DNA from: Candidatus Fimivivens faecavium | GTDB lineage: Bacteria; Bacillota; Clostridia; Oscillospirales; Ruminococcaceae | Direction: 5' to 3' | NCBI GenBank assembly: GCA_018716105.1 | Contig: DVKH01000031.1 | Span: 1-64,000 of the forward strand | Length of the DNA stretch: 64,000 nt | In this document: positions 34,175-43,031 of the stretch, piece after piece | How the letters are laid out: every line of letters begins with the position of its first letter | How positions within the stretch are numbered: the stretch's first letter is position 1 | Translations under genes and position numbers: made by a program | Notes under the pieces: generated by a model | What the model saw: the letters and a program-made list of their open reading frames with translations, nothing else | What the model was told of the DNA's origin: nothing | Database searches by the model: none

Positions 34175-34525
34175 ATGCCGTCTTACCGTGTGGAGCGAAC
34201 TGCGGAGGATATCCGCTTTCAGCTTGGAAACCTGATGCGGGAACTGAAAGACCCGAGAATCAGCGGGATGCTGAGTGTCGTGAAAATCGATCTTTCGAGC
34301 GATTTCTCCTTCTGCAAGGTTTATGTGAGTTCCTTGGAGGGAATCGAGCGCGCGAAGGAGGCGGTCAGGGGCCTTGAGAGCGCGGCAGGCTATATCCGGC
34401 GCGAAATCGGCTCCCGCCTGAAACTCAGGCATGTCCCTTCCTTTCAGTTTGTTGCGGACGATTCGATCGAGCACTCCGCGGAGATTTCGAAGCTGATCAG
34501 GGAACTGCATCCCGGGCGGGAGTGA
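34175..34525 (+). CDS. rbfA: 30S ribosome-binding factor RbfA
   Basis: 116 residues. Single KH-like domain protein needed for late 16S rRNA processing and cold adaptation in other bacteria. Recognised by YRVERTAEDIRFQLGNLMRELKDPRI at the N-terminus and LRHVPSFQFVADDSIEHSAEISKLI at the C-terminus. AAAGGAGG upstream of the ATG; 24 bases after infB. A short palindrome follows its stop before nrnA. Confidence 0.94.
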   Translation: MPSYRVERTAEDIRFQLGNLMRELKDPRISGMLSVVKIDLSSDFSFCKVYVSSLEGIERAKEAVRGLESAAGYIRREIGSRLKLRHVPSFQFVADDSIEHSAEISKLIRELHPGRE

Positions 34526-34542
34526 GCCGCCCTCGTCACCCG

Positions 34543-34565
34543 AAAAGGCCGCCCTGCGGCCTTTT
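34543..34565. terminator. Intra-operon palindrome between rbfA and nrnA
   Basis: AAAAGGCCGC and GCGGCCTTTT around CCT, a 10-base perfect stem with only T4 after it. It could act as a weak terminator or processing site. Confidence 0.45.
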
Positions 34566-34610
34566 CCCGACTGACCGCCGGTTGACGGCGAAGGAACATG
34601 GGGGAACTTT

Positions 34611-35555
34611 ATGGGAGCAAGAATTGACGCGGCCCGCTGCGCCGAGCTTTTTGCCGGCGCGGACGATATTGTTCTGCTCAGCCACCGCGACCCTGACGGG
34701 GATACGCTTGGCTGCGCGTTCGGGCTTTATCATGCGCTGGCCGGCCTGGGAAAACGGGTGCGGATCGAGTGCGAAAGCCCGTTTCCGAGAAACCTCGGTT
34801 ATTTTGTCTTCGAAACGCCGCAGGAGTTTGAGCCGCGGTTCGTCTGCGCGCTCGACACCGCATCGGCCGAGCTTTTGGGCGCGCTTCGGGAGCGGTATCC
34901 GGCAATCGACCTCTGCATCGACCACCACCCGACCAATCCGCTCTATGCGCGGGAGACCTTTCTTGCGCCGTATGCGGCGGCCGGCGAAGCGGTATATGAG
35001 GTTTTGGAGCAGATGAAGGTCCCGGTTACGCCCGAGATCGCGACCGCGCTTTACACGGCGCTCGCGACCGACACAGGCTCTTTCAAGCACTCGAACACGT
35101 CGCCGCAGACCCATCGCTACGCGGCCGACCTGATGGAATGCGGGGCGGACTTTAACGCCACCCGCGAATGGGTGTTTGAGTCGAAATCCCGGGGGCTGGT
35201 TCAGCTTGAGGCCGAGGCGATGCAGAACATCGGCTTTTACGGCGGGGGCCGGGTTTCGGTCGTCAAGATCCCGCGGGAGCTGATCGAGCGGACCGGCGTT
35301 TGCGACGACGAACTCGACGGGGTCTCGGCGCGGGCGCTTCAGATTGAAAATGTGCTGTGCGGCGTCACGCTCAAGGAAAAAGCGGACGGCGTCATCCGGG
35401 TTTCGGTGCGGTCCGCTTCCCCTGTCGACGCCTCGCGCATCTGCGCGCGGTTCGGCGGCGGCGGCCACAAGCGCGCCGCGGGCTGCCGGCTCGAGGTTTC
35501 GATGGAGGAGGCGGAACGGCTGATTGCCCAGGCCGCCGTGGAGGAGCTGCTCTGA
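34611..35555 (+). CDS. nrnA: DHH/DHHA1 phosphoesterase NrnA (oligoribonuclease/pAp phosphatase)
   Basis: 314 residues. Degrades very short RNA oligos and, in B. subtilis, dephosphorylates 3'-phosphoadenosine 5'-phosphate. DHH domain motifs: SHRDPDGDTLG (metal-binding Asp pair), CIDHHPTN (the DHH motif) and ATDTGSFKHSNT. The DHHA1 domain ends with FGGGGHKRAAGC. All metal ligands appear present. Its stop overlaps the truB start by one base (TGATG), so the two are coupled. Confidence 0.92.
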   Translation: MGARIDAARCAELFAGADDIVLLSHRDPDGDTLGCAFGLYHALAGLGKRVRIECESPFPRNLGYFVFETPQEFEPRFVCALDTASAELLGALRERYPAIDLCIDHHPTNPLYARETFLAPYAAAGEAVYEVLEQMKVPVTPEIATALYTALATDTGSFKHSNTSPQTHRYAADLMECGADFNATREWVFESKSRGLVQLEAEAMQNIGFYGGGRVSVVKIPRELIERTGVCDDELDGVSARALQIENVLCGVTLKEKADGVIRVSVRSASPVDASRICARFGGGGHKRAAGCRLEVSMEEAERLIAQAAVEELL

Positions 35556-36436
35556 TGGACGGCATCCTGCTGATCGACAAGCCCCAGGGCTGGACCAGCT
35601 TCGACGTGATCGCAAAGCTCAGGGGCGCGGCGGGGCAGAAAAAAATTGGACACGCAGGCACCCTCGATCCGATGGCGACCGGGGTGCTGCCGGTTCTTTT
35701 TGGGCGCGCGACCAGGGCCGCGGACCTTCTTCCGTCGGGGCAGAAGCGGTACCGTGCGAAGGCGCTGTTCGGCGTCGTCACCGACACCGGCGACGTGACC
35801 GGGACGGTTCTCTCGGACCGGCGGCCGGTTTCCCTGACGGAAGAGCAAATCCGCGCCGCGCTCCCCGCGTTCACGGGTGAAATCCGGCAGACGCCGCCGA
35901 TGTATTCGGCGGTCAAGGTCGGCGGGAGGCGGCTCTACGACCTCGCGCGGGCGGGGAAGGAAATCGAGCGGCCGCAGCGTTCGGTGACGGTCCATCTGCT
36001 CCAGCTTCTGGGCTATGATCCGGAGCGGGGCGAGGCCGAGCTGGACGTGCTCTGTTCGAAAGGGACCTATGTGCGCTCGCTGGTCATGGACCTCGGGCAG
36101 GCGCTCGGCCCTGGGGCGGCGCTTTCGGACCTCCGGCGGACGATGTCGAACGGGTTTTCGGCTGTGGACTGCCTGACGCTGGACGAGGCCGTTTCCCTTG
36201 CGCGGGAGAGGGCGCTCGAGGAGCGGCTTGTGCCGCTCGGGGAGGCGTTTTCGGCCCTTGTGCGGCTCGACGTGGGCGAGTGGCAGGCGAAAATGCTGAA
36301 AAACGGGGTGCGCCTCTCCCTTCCGAAGCTTGGCAATCCCGAAAGCGGCGTCTACGCCGTCTGGAGCGGGGGGGAATTCCTCGGGCTCGGGACGGCCGAC
36401 CGGGAGACGGGGGCTATGACGCTCAAACAATTCTGA
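35555..36436 (+). CDS. truB: tRNA pseudouridine(55) synthase TruB
   Basis: 293 residues. Makes pseudouridine 55 in the T-loop of tRNAs. Catalytic motif GHAGTLDPMATGVLP with Asp near residue 39; LLIDKPQGWTSFDVI at the N-terminus; QTPPMYSAVKVGGRRLYDLAR and CSKGTYVRSLVMDLG in the middle. A C-terminal PUA-like segment follows. Start ATG overlaps the nrnA stop; the longer frame upstream is only open sequence inside nrnA. Confidence 0.95.
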   Translation: MDGILLIDKPQGWTSFDVIAKLRGAAGQKKIGHAGTLDPMATGVLPVLFGRATRAADLLPSGQKRYRAKALFGVVTDTGDVTGTVLSDRRPVSLTEEQIRAALPAFTGEIRQTPPMYSAVKVGGRRLYDLARAGKEIERPQRSVTVHLLQLLGYDPERGEAELDVLCSKGTYVRSLVMDLGQALGPGAALSDLRRTMSNGFSAVDCLTLDEAVSLARERALEERLVPLGEAFSALVRLDVGEWQAKMLKNGVRLSLPKLGNPESGVYAVWSGGEFLGLGTADRETGAMTLKQF

Positions 36437-36457
36437 CGGAACATTAAAGGAGCAGAG

Positions 36458-37402
36458 ATGAGGATTTCGGAGAGCTGGAACATCGGGGAGACGGGCGGGA
36501 CCGCGGTCGCGATCGGCTTTTTCGACGGCGTCCACCGGGGACACCGGGCGGTGATCGGGGCGGCGGTCGAAGAGGCGGAAAAGCGGGGCATCCGGCCTGC
36601 GGTCTTCTCGTTTTCAACCGCCGAGGACGCGCTTCCGGTCAAGGGCGGCGCAAAGCTTCTCCAGAGTGGGGAACAGAAGCGCCGGGCGCTCGCGGCGCTT
36701 GGGGTGGATGTCCTGATCGAGCCGGACTTTGCGGCGATCCGGGACTTCGACCCGGAACGGTACGCGGTCGAGATCCTCTTTCGGGCGCTCGGCGCGCGGG
36801 TCGTCTCCTGCGGATACGATTACCGGTTTGGAAAGGGCGCGTCAGCGGGCGCGCGGGAGCTTTCGCGCTTTTTAAGGCCGTTCGGCGTGGAGGTTCTTGA
36901 GATCCCGGCGGTCCTCGACGGGGGCGAAGCGGTCAGCTCGACCCGCATCCGGGCCGCGGTCGAAAACGGCGAAGCGGAAGAGGCTGAAAGGCTTCTGGGA
37001 CGGCCGTTCGCACTTGAACTCGAGGTGGCGCACGGCCGCAGGCTGGGCCATCAGCTCGGGTTTCCGACGGCGAACCAGCCGCTGCCAAAGCGCCTGATCT
37101 GTCCGAAGTACGGCGTTTATGCGACGGCCGCGGAGATTGGCGGGAGATGGTTTCCGGGCGTCACCAATGTCGGGGTCAAGCCGACCGTCGGGAGCGACGG
37201 GGTGTGTGCGGAAAGCTATTTTCTGGACTTTGACGGGGACCTCTATGGGAAGACGGTCGAGACGAATTTCCTCTCGTTCCTCCGGCCTGAGCGGAAGTTC
37301 CCGTCGCTTGACGCGCTCAAAGAGCAGATCGCGCTGGACGCCCGGCGGGCGAAATCGATTGGGCGGCGTTTTTTGGATGAGAAGGCGGCGCGGAGCGGCT
37401 GA
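36458..37402 (+). CDS. ribF: Bifunctional riboflavin kinase/FAD synthetase
   Basis: 314 residues. Converts riboflavin to FMN and FMN to FAD. N-terminal adenylyltransferase domain with AIGFFDGVHRGHRAVI (HxGH-type motif), CGYDYRFGKGASAG and SSTRIRAAVENG. C-terminal kinase domain with GRRLGHQLGFPTANQ and GVTNVGVKPT. AAAGGAG precedes the ATG at 36458. Last gene of the rimP operon. No FMN riboswitch is seen nearby and no clear T-tract terminator follows. Confidence 0.95.
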   Translation: MRISESWNIGETGGTAVAIGFFDGVHRGHRAVIGAAVEEAEKRGIRPAVFSFSTAEDALPVKGGAKLLQSGEQKRRALAALGVDVLIEPDFAAIRDFDPERYAVEILFRALGARVVSCGYDYRFGKGASAGARELSRFLRPFGVEVLEIPAVLDGGEAVSSTRIRAAVENGEAEEAERLLGRPFALELEVAHGRRLGHQLGFPTANQPLPKRLICPKYGVYATAAEIGGRWFPGVTNVGVKPTVGSDGVCAESYFLDFDGDLYGKTVETNFLSFLRPERKFPSLDALKEQIALDARRAKSIGRRFLDEKAARSG

Positions 37403-37530
37403 CGCCGTGTACCGCGATCTGATTTTGACCGCGAAGGGTGGGGAACCTCTCGGCAAGTTTACCGATGTGGCCCCTATCCTTCCTCCGTTTAGGATCAAGA
37501 GAAGTTAAAGCGCAAAACTTGCGTTTGAGA

Positions 37531-37559
37531 TTGACAACAGGCCGTCAGTGAGATATAAT
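37531..37559 (+). promoter_or_regulatory. Promoter of the feo operon
   Basis: TTGACA, exactly 17 bases, TATAAT: a full consensus promoter, about 100 bases before feoA. Confidence 0.9.
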
Positions 37560-37562
37560 AAA

Positions 37563-37593
37563 CGTGGTTAGAATTTGCTAACCGCGTTTTTTT
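37563..37593 (+). promoter_or_regulatory. Palindromic operator or terminator-like hairpin at the feo start
   Basis: CGTGGTTAG and CTAACCGCG around AATTTG, followed by T7. The core GGTTAG-N6-CTAACC resembles DtxR/IdeR/MntR-type metal boxes and covers the expected transcription start. As RNA it would be a 9-base hairpin with a T-run. Confidence 0.55.
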
Positions 37594-37657
37594 GCTTTAC
37601 GGTTGTGGTGTGCTAACCGAAGGCCATTTGATTTCATATAAAAGAGGGATAAGGGTT

Positions 37658-37870
37658 ATGACGCTGGTTGACGCGCTGGAGGGAAAAGAGTACATCGTAC
37701 GGAAAATTGTTACCGATGATGAAGAGCTGGATTCATTTCTGTTTTCGCTTGGCTGTTATGCAGGGGAGCCGATTACGGTTGTATCCCATTTAAAAGGCGG
37801 CTGCGTGGTTTCCATTAAAGACGGCCGGTATAACATTGACAGCCAATTGGCCGCAGCGATTGAGATTTGA
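37658..37870 (+). CDS. feoA: Ferrous iron transport protein A
   Basis: 70 residues, SH3-like FeoA fold. Small cytoplasmic partner of FeoB. MTLVDALEGKEYIVRKIVTDDEELDSFLFSLGCYAGEPITVV matches the family, where a Leu-Gly motif (here SLGCYAGEPI) precedes the central strands. The ATG at 37658 has GAGGG nine bases upstream; the open frame reaches back through the leader. Less GC-rich than the operons on either side. Followed by feoB after 108 bases. Confidence 0.85.
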   Translation: MTLVDALEGKEYIVRKIVTDDEELDSFLFSLGCYAGEPITVVSHLKGGCVVSIKDGRYNIDSQLAAAIEI

Positions 37871-37978
37871 TTTTTGTCTTTAACATCCCTGTTCATTGAA
37901 GAGGTTACGATACGCTGCGGTTAGCAAACGGCAACCGGAACGCATTGTAATAAAAGCATAGAAAAGAGGAGGAGAATT

Positions 37979-39979
37979 ATGCGTATTGCCTTGACGGGTA
38001 ATCCGAATTCAGGAAAGACCACCATGTATAACGCTTTAACCGGGCGGAATGAAAAGGTGGGCAACTGGGCAGGCGTTACCGTTGAAAAAAAGGAGCATCC
38101 CATCAAGAAGATTTATTACAGCGGCTCGGAAGAACTGATTGCGGTTGACCTTCCGGGAGCTTATTCCATGTCGCCGTTTACATCCGAGGAGAGTATTACC
38201 AGTTCATATGTCAGGAACGAGCGCCCAGATGCGATCATCAACATCGTCGACGCTACAAATCTCAGCCGGAGCTTGTTTTTTACCACACAGCTTTTGGAGT
38301 TGGGGATCCCGGTCGTCGTTGCCCTGAATAAGAGCGATATTAATCAGAAAAAAGAGACCGTCATCGACGTTTCCGTTTTATCTCAAGAGCTTGGCTGCCC
38401 AGTCCTGGAGACGGTGTCGACTGCGTCCGAGGGTTTAAAATCCGTTGTGGACGCCGCCGCGGCGGCGAACGGGAAAACCCAAAAGGCCCCCTATCTCGAA
38501 GGCAATATTGACCTGACCGATAAGCATGCCGTAGAAGAAGCGGACCGCAAACGCTTTGCTTTTGTCAATCAACTGGTCTCCAAAGTTGAGAAGCGTAAAG
38601 TCCTTACCAAAGATAAAGGGACGGGCGACGCGATTGACGCTGTCCTGACCAACAAATTTGCGGGGATCCCGATTTTTGCCGTTGTGATGTTTTTGGTGTT
38701 CCAAATTTCCCAGGTTTGGGTTGGGCCGCTGATTGCCGATACCCTGGTGGCGTGGATCGAGACGTTCCAGGGATATGTCGCAGAACTGCTTGCAGACGCC
38801 AACCCGCTGCTGACGGCCCTTCTGGCCGATGGGATTATTGGCGGCGTGGGCGCTGTGGTTGGTTTCCTGCCGCTGGTTATGATCATGTATTTCCTGATCG
38901 CCCTGCTGGAAGACTGCGGGTACATGTCCCGTGTTTCCGTGGTGCTGGATCCTATTTTTAAGAAGGTCGGGCTTTCCGGCAAGTCGGTCATACCTTTTGT
39001 CATTGGCACCGGATGCGCCATCCCCGGCGTTATGGCCAGCCGCACGATCCGAAACGAGAGAGAACGCCGCGCTACGGCGATGCTGACCCCCTTTATGCCG
39101 TGCGGCGCGAAAATCCCTGTGATCGCACTGTTTGCCGGCGCGTTTTTCGATGATGCCGGATGGGTCAGCTTTACCATGTATTTCGCTGGCATCGTTTTAA
39201 TTTTCCTGGGGGCGCTTCTGGTGAACAAGATTGCCGGATACAAAAACCGAAAATCTTTCTTTATCATCGAGCTCCCTGAATACAAGGTTCCGTCTTTTGT
39301 GTTTGCGTTTAAGGCCATGTGCGCGCGCGGCTGGGCTTACGTTGTGAAAGCTGCTACGATTATTTTGCTGTGCAATACCGCTGTCCAAATCATGCAGACC
39401 TTTAACTGGAGCTTCCAGGTCGCGGAAACCGCAGACAGTTCTATCCTTGCTTCGATCGCCGGTCCTTTTGCCTATCTGCTTGTCCCCATTGTCGGCGTTC
39501 TCAGCTGGCAGCTTGCAGCCGCCGCAGTTACCGGGTTTATCGCCAAGGAAAATGTTGTCGGAACGCTGGCCGTCTGTTTCGTAGGACTGGAAAACCTGAT
39601 TGACACCGATGAACTGGCAATGCTGGAAGGGACGGGCGCAGAAATTGCCGGCATTATCGCAATCACCAAAGTCGCCGCCCTGGCTTATCTGATGTTTAAC
39701 CTTTACACTCCTCCCTGCTTCGCCGCTATCGGCGCTATGAATTCTGAAATGAGAAGTTCGAAGTGGCTCTGGGGCGGAATCGGCCTGCAGTTGGGCATAG
39801 GATATACGGTTGCCTTCCTTGTATACCAGGTCGGCACGCTGATTACAACAGGCTCTTTGGGCGCCGGTTTTGTTCCCGGCCTGGCCGCAGTTCTTGTTAT
39901 GGCAGCCATCGTCGTTTATCTGTGCGTGAAAACAGATAAGAGCCTGTCTCATGAGTATGCGCTGAGCGGAGCGCGGTAA
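37979..39979 (+). CDS. feoB: Ferrous iron transporter FeoB
   Basis: 666 residues. Fe2+ importer in the cytoplasmic membrane with an N-terminal G-protein domain: G1 GNPNSGKT at residues 7-14, G3 DLPGAYSM and G4 NKSD. The GDI-like linker (residues ~165-215) leads to two Gate domains and about eight helices, including VIGTGCAIPGVMASRTI. The ATG is preceded by AGAGGAGGAG. FeoA lies upstream and a Cys-rich FeoB-associated protein downstream, with no FeoC. The operon is visibly less GC-rich than the flanks, suggesting horizontal acquisition. Confidence 0.96.
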   Translation: MRIALTGNPNSGKTTMYNALTGRNEKVGNWAGVTVEKKEHPIKKIYYSGSEELIAVDLPGAYSMSPFTSEESITSSYVRNERPDAIINIVDATNLSRSLFFTTQLLELGIPVVVALNKSDINQKKETVIDVSVLSQELGCPVLETVSTASEGLKSVVDAAAAANGKTQKAPYLEGNIDLTDKHAVEEADRKRFAFVNQLVSKVEKRKVLTKDKGTGDAIDAVLTNKFAGIPIFAVVMFLVFQISQVWVGPLIADTLVAWIETFQGYVAELLADANPLLTALLADGIIGGVGAVVGFLPLVMIMYFLIALLEDCGYMSRVSVVLDPIFKKVGLSGKSVIPFVIGTGCAIPGVMASRTIRNERERRATAMLTPFMPCGAKIPVIALFAGAFFDDAGWVSFTMYFAGIVLIFLGALLVNKIAGYKNRKSFFIIELPEYKVPSFVFAFKAMCARGWAYVVKAATIILLCNTAVQIMQTFNWSFQVAETADSSILASIAGPFAYLLVPIVGVLSWQLAAAAVTGFIAKENVVGTLAVCFVGLENLIDTDELAMLEGTGAEIAGIIAITKVAALAYLMFNLYTPPCFAAIGAMNSEMRSSKWLWGGIGLQLGIGYTVAFLVYQVGTLITTGSLGAGFVPGLAAVLVMAAIVVYLCVKTDKSLSHEYALSGAR

Positions 39980-39981
39980 GC

Positions 39982-40167
39982 ATGATAGATTATATCTTGA
40001 TCGGCGTTATCGCAGCGATCCTTGCCGCCGCTGGCGGATATGTTTACAAAGCGAAAAAAAGCGGAAAAAAATGCATAGGCTGCCCGGACGGCTGTTCCTG
40101 TGGATCAAAAAGCCCCAGGAAGGAAGAATCGCATTGCAGCTGCTGCGGCCATGCACAGAAAGAATGA
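39982..40167 (+). CDS. FeoB-associated Cys-rich membrane protein
   Basis: 61 residues: one N-terminal membrane helix (YILIGVIAAILAAAGGYVY), then a basic stretch and six Cys in CIGCPDGCSC and CSCCGH. This architecture is the small FeoB-associated Cys-rich family found after feoB in Firmicutes, which may bind iron or aid FeoB assembly; no activity is established. It starts two bases after the feoB stop, so it is coupled to it. Confidence 0.9.
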   Translation: MIDYILIGVIAAILAAAGGYVYKAKKSGKKCIGCPDGCSCGSKSPRKEESHCSCCGHAQKE

Positions 40168-40176
40168 TTTACGAAA

Positions 40177-40204
40177 GATGGCTCTCCCGAAAGGGGGAGC
40201 CATC
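40177..40204 (+). terminator. Hairpin ending the feo operon
   Basis: 12-base stem (one G-T pair) with a GAAA tetraloop directly after the last feo gene. There is no T-run, so it may protect the RNA end rather than terminate. Confidence 0.55.
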
Positions 40205-40314
40205 CTGCGTAAACTGTGGAAGCGGCCGTATCGGGATTTTGCATAGGGGGTTTTGATGCGGTTATCCTTTATCACGTCTAATGAAATGTCCAATATGGAT
40301 CAGTGAATAACCGC

Positions 40315-40343
40315 TTTACAAACGGGAAAATCAATGGTATAAT
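40315..40343 (+). promoter_or_regulatory. Promoter of rpsO-pnp
   Basis: TTTACA, 17 bases, TATAAT. It leaves a leader of about 100 bases before rpsO that could carry autoregulation by S15; no known leader motif was recognised. Confidence 0.8.
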
Positions 40344-40448
40344 ACCCAAATATACGGCCTGTTCACGGCACAGGGCGGCTGCCCGGAATGGGAACCCTTG
40401 GACCCTTTGCTGTGGCCGAGCCGAAGAAAAAGAAAGGGACTGAAATTT

Positions 40449-40715
40449 ATGCTGCTCAAAGAACAGAAAGCGGAAATCATCGAGAACTATAAGCTCCATG
40501 ACGGGGACACCGGCTCGCCCGAGGTTCAGATCGCGATCCTCACCCGCAGAATCAACGATCTGACCGAGCATCTCAAGGCGAACAAGAACGACCACCATTC
40601 CCGCCGCGGTCTCCTCAAGATGGTCGGCCAGAGAAGGAACCTCCTCGGCTACCTGATGAAGACCGACATCGAGCGGTACCGCGCGATCATCGCCAAGCTC
40701 GGAATCCGTAAATAA
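40449..40715 (+). CDS. rpsO: 30S ribosomal protein S15
   Basis: 88 residues, full length. Binds 16S rRNA helices 20-22 early in 30S assembly. Family segments: [54 protein letters not shown] precedes the ATG at 40449; the open frame begins earlier in the leader. Standard pairing with pnp downstream. Confidence 0.97.
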   Translation: MLLKEQKAEIIENYKLHDGDTGSPEVQIAILTRRINDLTEHLKANKNDHHSRRGLLKMVGQRRNLLGYLMKTDIERYRAIIAKLGIRK

Positions 40716-40725
40716 GACCGTATCC

Positions 40726-40770
40726 GGAAAGGCAGGTGCGGGCGCCCGGCTGGGCGCTGCGCCTGCCTTT
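40726..40770 (+). other. Long hairpin in the rpsO-pnp gap
   Basis: GAAAGGCAGG pairs with CCTGCCTTTC, and the 25 bases between fold further through GGGCGCC-type pairing. In E. coli an RNase III-cleaved hairpin at this place controls pnp; the same role here is inference. Confidence 0.6.
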
Positions 40771-40909
40771 CGGTGCAAAGAGACGGGGCGGCTCCTCGGA
40801 GATTTAGCAGTGAATCGGACGGTCCGGACGGGGATTCGGAACGGCGGATTCATCGCTAAAATTCGGGGCGTGCCTCCCTCTCGAGGAAATGAGACAAGGA
40901 GGAAAACAG

Positions 40910-43018
40910 ATGTTTGATCAGTTTAGAGTATTTGAAACCGAATTCTGCGGCCGGAAAATGACCTTTGAAACCGGAAAGCTCGGCATGCTGGCAAACGGCC
41001 ACTGCGTCGTCAAGTACGGCGAGACGACCGTGATGGTCAATGCGACCATGAGCCAGAAGCCGAGGGCGGGAATCGACTATTTCCCGCTTTCGGTGGACTT
41101 TGAAGAAAAGCTTTACGCGGCGGGCAAGATCCCGGGATCGTTCCTCAGGCGAGAGGGCAGGCCGACCGACAAGGCGATTCTCGCCTCCCGCCTCGTTGAC
41201 CGCCCGATGCGCCCGCTGTTCCCAAAGGATCTGAAAAACGATGTGAGCATCGTCATGACGGTGCTTTCCTATGATCCCGACTGCTCGCCGGAAATCTGCG
41301 GAATGATCGGCGCTTCATTTGCCGTTTCGATCTCGGACATCCCGTTTAACGGCCCGATTGCGGGCGTTTCGGTCGGCCTGGTCGACGGCGAAATTGTCCT
41401 GATGCCGAACGAGGAGCAGCGCGACCGAAGCGATATGAACCTGACCATCTCCGGTACCCGCGAGAAGGTCTGCATGCTCGAATGCGCCGCCAACCAGGTC
41501 CCGGAAGAGATCATGAAAAAAGCGATCCGCATGGGCCAGGCCGAGGTTTCGAAGATGGCGCATTTCATCGCGGGCGTGCAGGCCGAGATCGGCAAGGAAA
41601 AAGCCCCGTATGAGGAAATCGTCGTCGACAAGGCCCTCTTCGAGGAAGTCAAGGCGTTCGCGGCCGACCGGGTGAGGGAGGCGCTGGACACCGACGACAA
41701 GAATGTCCGCGAAGAGCGCCTGGCGCCGGTTGTCGAAGACATCCACGCCGAGTTCGACGAGAAATACCCGGAACTCGCAGGGCAGCTCGACGAGTGCATC
41801 TACCAGCTCCAGAAATTTGTCGTCCGCCGCTGGCTCCTCGACGAGCAGAAGCGCGTCGACGGCCGGAAGATGGACGAGATGCGCCCGCTCGCGGCGGAGG
41901 TTGGGCTCCTGCCGAGAGTTCACGGTTCGGGCCTCTTTACCAGGGGACAGACCCAGGCGCTGACCATCACGACCCTCGGGCCGGTCAGCGACGCGCAGAT
42001 CCTCGACGGTATCGACAAGGATGAATCCAAGCGCTATATGCATCAGTATAACTTCCCGTCCTACTCTGTCGGCGAAACCCGCCCCTCCAGAGGCCCGGGC
42101 CGGCGCGAAATCGGCCACGGCGCGCTCGCCGAAAAGGCGCTGCTGCCAGTGATTCCGCCGGTTGAGGAGTTCCCCTACGCGATCCGAGTGGTGAGCGAGA
42201 TCACCTCCTCAAACGGTTCGACTTCGCAGGCTTCGATCTGCGGTTCGACCCTTTCGCTGATGGACGCAGGCGTTCCGATTAAAGCGCCGGTCGCCGGAAT
42301 TAGCTGCGGCCTCGTCACCGAGGGCGAACGGTGGATGACGATGGTCGACATCCAGGGCGTTGAGGATTTCTTCGGCGACATGGACTTTAAGGTTGCGGGC
42401 ACCCACAAGGGCATCACCGCGATTCAAGTCGACATCAAGATCGACGGGCTGTCCTTTGAGGTCATCGACGAGGCGCTCGACAAAACCCGCGCGGCGAGAA
42501 TCTATATCCTCGATGAAATCATGCTCAAGGCGATTGCGGAGCCGAGAAAAGAACTCTCGAAGTATGCGCCGAAGATGCTGACCCTTAAGATTCATCCCGA
42601 TAAGATCCGCGAGGTCATCGGCTCGGGCGGAAAGGTGATCCAGAGGATCACCGCCGAATGCGACGTCAAGATCGACATCGAGGACGACGGCAGTGTGTTC
42701 GTCTCGGCGATCGACATCGACAACGCCCGCCGCGCGATTCAGATGATACAGACCATTGCGATGGACCCGGAGGTCGGCGCGATCTACAAGGGCCGTGTAA
42801 CCCGGCTGATGGCCTTCGGCGCGTTCGTTGAGATCGCTCCCGGCAAGGAGGGCCTTGTTCACATTTCGAAGCTCGACACCAAACGGGTTGAGAAGGTTGA
42901 AGACGTGGTCACGGTGGGAGACGAGGTTTTGGTGAAGGTGACCGAAATTGACTCCCAGGGCCGGATCAACCTGTCGAGGCGGGACGCGCTCATGGCGATC
43001 GAAGCAAAGCAGCACTGA
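40910..43018 (+). CDS. pnp: Polyribonucleotide nucleotidyltransferase (PNPase)
   Basis: 702 residues. Phosphorolytic 3'-5' exoribonuclease. Two RNase PH domains: the first has FLRREGRPTDKAILASRLVDRP; the second, catalytic, has RVHGSGLFTRGQTQAL, PSYSVGETRPSRGPGRREIGHGALAEKAL and the active-site Asp region MVDIQGVEDFFGDMDFKVAG. KH (EVIGSGGKVIQRI) and S1 (GRVTRLMAFGAFVEIAPGKEGLVH) follow. ATG at 40910 with AAGGAGG; the upstream in-frame ATG lacks a good site. A terminator follows. Confidence 0.97.
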   Translation: MFDQFRVFETEFCGRKMTFETGKLGMLANGHCVVKYGETTVMVNATMSQKPRAGIDYFPLSVDFEEKLYAAGKIPGSFLRREGRPTDKAILASRLVDRPMRPLFPKDLKNDVSIVMTVLSYDPDCSPEICGMIGASFAVSISDIPFNGPIAGVSVGLVDGEIVLMPNEEQRDRSDMNLTISGTREKVCMLECAANQVPEEIMKKAIRMGQAEVSKMAHFIAGVQAEIGKEKAPYEEIVVDKALFEEVKAFAADRVREALDTDDKNVREERLAPVVEDIHAEFDEKYPELAGQLDECIYQLQKFVVRRWLLDEQKRVDGRKMDEMRPLAAEVGLLPRVHGSGLFTRGQTQALTITTLGPVSDAQILDGIDKDESKRYMHQYNFPSYSVGETRPSRGPGRREIGHGALAEKALLPVIPPVEEFPYAIRVVSEITSSNGSTSQASICGSTLSLMDAGVPIKAPVAGISCGLVTEGERWMTMVDIQGVEDFFGDMDFKVAGTHKGITAIQVDIKIDGLSFEVIDEALDKTRAARIYILDEIMLKAIAEPRKELSKYAPKMLTLKIHPDKIREVIGSGGKVIQRITAECDVKIDIEDDGSVFVSAIDIDNARRAIQMIQTIAMDPEVGAIYKGRVTRLMAFGAFVEIAPGKEGLVHISKLDTKRVEKVEDVVTVGDEVLVKVTEIDSQGRINLSRRDALMAIEAKQH

Positions 43019-43031
43019 AAACCAAAGTTTT

